Made by a program: the position numbers and the translations under genes. A DNA stretch of 64,000 nucleotides, taken from contig NZ_BBYK01000043.1 in the NCBI RefSeq assembly GCF_001570365.1, positions 40,677 to 104,676 of the forward strand, read 5' to 3'. The notes beneath the pieces were generated by a model. The model did no database searches and was not told the DNA's origin. It saw only the letters and a list, made by a program, of their open reading frames with translations. Position 1 is the first letter of the stretch. Each line of letters starts with the position of its first letter. Below are positions 63,451-64,000 of this stretch, piece by piece. The DNA is from Microtetraspora fusca. GTDB taxonomy: Bacteria; Actinomycetota; Actinomycetes; Streptosporangiales; Streptosporangiaceae.

Positions 63451-63621
63451 GTACGCTCTCCCTTTCTTCACGGTCGGCCCGCGCCGGGTGAACGCCGGTC
63501 AACACGCTGCTCTCCCGCGCTCGATGGGCGGCCCGCCCGACCTCGCCGAGCTTCTCCGATGCCGCAGTGAAGCACGGCATGCGAAGTGGCAGCGGGTGCG
63601 CCGTCACCTCTTATCGAGTCA

Positions 63622-64000
63622 TTACGAAACCCTTGCGCCGCGATCGGCCCGTCGGCTCTCATCGGGGCCGGTCTCCTCGTCCCTCCCGTGTTCAGGAGCC
63701 GTCCGCAGCTCGTAAACGGTGTAGTCGCCGGAATGGAACCTGGGAGTGGCGAATTCACCGATCCGAGATCCCGGCCCCGTCAGCCGCTCATCGGCGAAGA
63801 GCCAGCGCACTCCATAGCGTTCGGCCAGGAGCCGCATCGACGCCGCGGAAGGTGCGGAAAAGGCCGCGTCGTTCGCCTCCAGTCGCGAGCCGTCCCAGAA
63901 CGGGAAGTACTCCACCAATTGTCCTGGCCGCCATCGGTCCTGATTGGTCGACGTGAACGCCCACCCCTCGACCAGCATGCGCCGTTCGGACAGTCCGGAC
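63622..64000 (-). CDS. C-terminal part of a large membrane protein, cut by the window end
   Basis: An open frame entering from beyond position 64000 and ending at TAA 63622. The visible 125 codons (SGLSERRMLVEGWAFTSTN, then FPFWDGSRLEANDAAFSAPS, then YGVRWLFADERLTGPGSRIG) match the C-terminal soluble domain of the membrane protein at 48481-51030 almost residue for residue in the conserved blocks. So the glycan region is bracketed by two paralogues in the same orientation. The rest of the gene, presumably multi-pass membrane, lies outside this window. The function is unknown, perhaps lipid-linked sugar transfer. Confidence 0.85.
   Translation of the reverse strand, partial: SGLSERRMLVEGWAFTSTNQDRWRPGQLVEYFPFWDGSRLEANDAAFSAPSAASMRLLAERYGVRWLFADERLTGPGSRIGEFATPRFHSGDYTVYELRTAPEHGRDEETGPDESRRADRGARVS

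Noticed and set aside
1-64000. tRNA, rRNA, riboswitch or CRISPR features
   Set aside because: I looked for cloverleaf-like CCA-proximal motifs, rRNA-like stretches and regular direct repeats with unique spacers, and saw none. A covariance-model scan would be needed to exclude weak RNA elements.

Overview
The window looks like chromosomal DNA from a very high-GC filamentous actinobacterium, probably Streptosporangiales-like. This rests on overwhelming G/C at third codon positions, frequent GTG and TTG starts, GTGA/ATGA stop-start overlaps, LuxR (LAL), PucR and ECF41 regulators, and an LCP protein. The genus cannot be fixed from the sequence alone. I saw no rRNA, tRNA or CRISPR array.

Layout. 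1-2.2 kb: a CorA-type transporter and an M50-like membrane metallopeptidase. 2.3-8.0 kb: a compact three-gene operon (kleisin-like, two-winged-helix KITE-like, SMC-like ATPase) with the MukFEB/MksFEB/JetABC order, but with no JetD/MksG TOPRIM nuclease beside it. 8.0-12.4 kb: permease and zinc alcohol dehydrogenase divergent from a PucR regulator. 12.4-17.4 kb: sbcDC, followed by a fragment of a transposon ATPase. 17.8-21.2 kb: acyltransferase, ECF41 sigma factor with a candidate autoregulatory promoter, and an SDR. 21.5-25.6 kb: two alpha/beta hydrolases and an LCP protein, then a decayed AbfB domain. 26.1-28.6 kb: an enolase-superfamily protein with altered catalytic residues, and an MFS transporter. 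28.7-36.6 kb: a tightly coupled five-gene operon (SWIM - DUF5691 - MoxR AAA+ - DUF5682 - VWA), related to E. coli yehQ/yehL/yehM/yehP. 36.7-41.2 kb: LAL regulator and aldehyde dehydrogenase. 41.3-45.1 kb: a lipoprotein and an aberrant FtsH-like protease. 45.4-48.5 kb: carboxymuconolactone-decarboxylase-like protein, a methyltransferase plus PIG-L deacetylase pair of lower GC, and an SDR.

48.5-64 kb is a surface-glycan region. It holds a nucleotide-sugar dehydrogenase, a WbqC-like protein, three polyprenyl-phosphate-type GT2 enzymes, two GtrA flippase-like proteins, RmlA, RmlB, a fused acyltransferase/sugar 3,4-ketoisomerase, a DegT aminotransferase and a formyltransferase. Together RmlA, RmlB, ketoisomerase, aminotransferase and acyltransferase make a complete predicted route to a dTDP-3-acylamino-3,6-dideoxyhexose. 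GT2 plus GtrA would load and flip such a sugar on a lipid carrier. Paralogous large membrane proteins lie at both ends of the region (48.5-51.0 kb, and a partial copy running off the window end), and two near-identical GT2 genes in inverted orientation bracket the formyltransferase-rmlB-rmlA-gtrA block.

The strongest candidates for little-described biology are the JetD-less condensin-like operon, whose SMC subunit appears to have lost the ABC signature motif, the Yeh-like AAA/VWA operon, and the FtsH-like protease with its lipoprotein partner.
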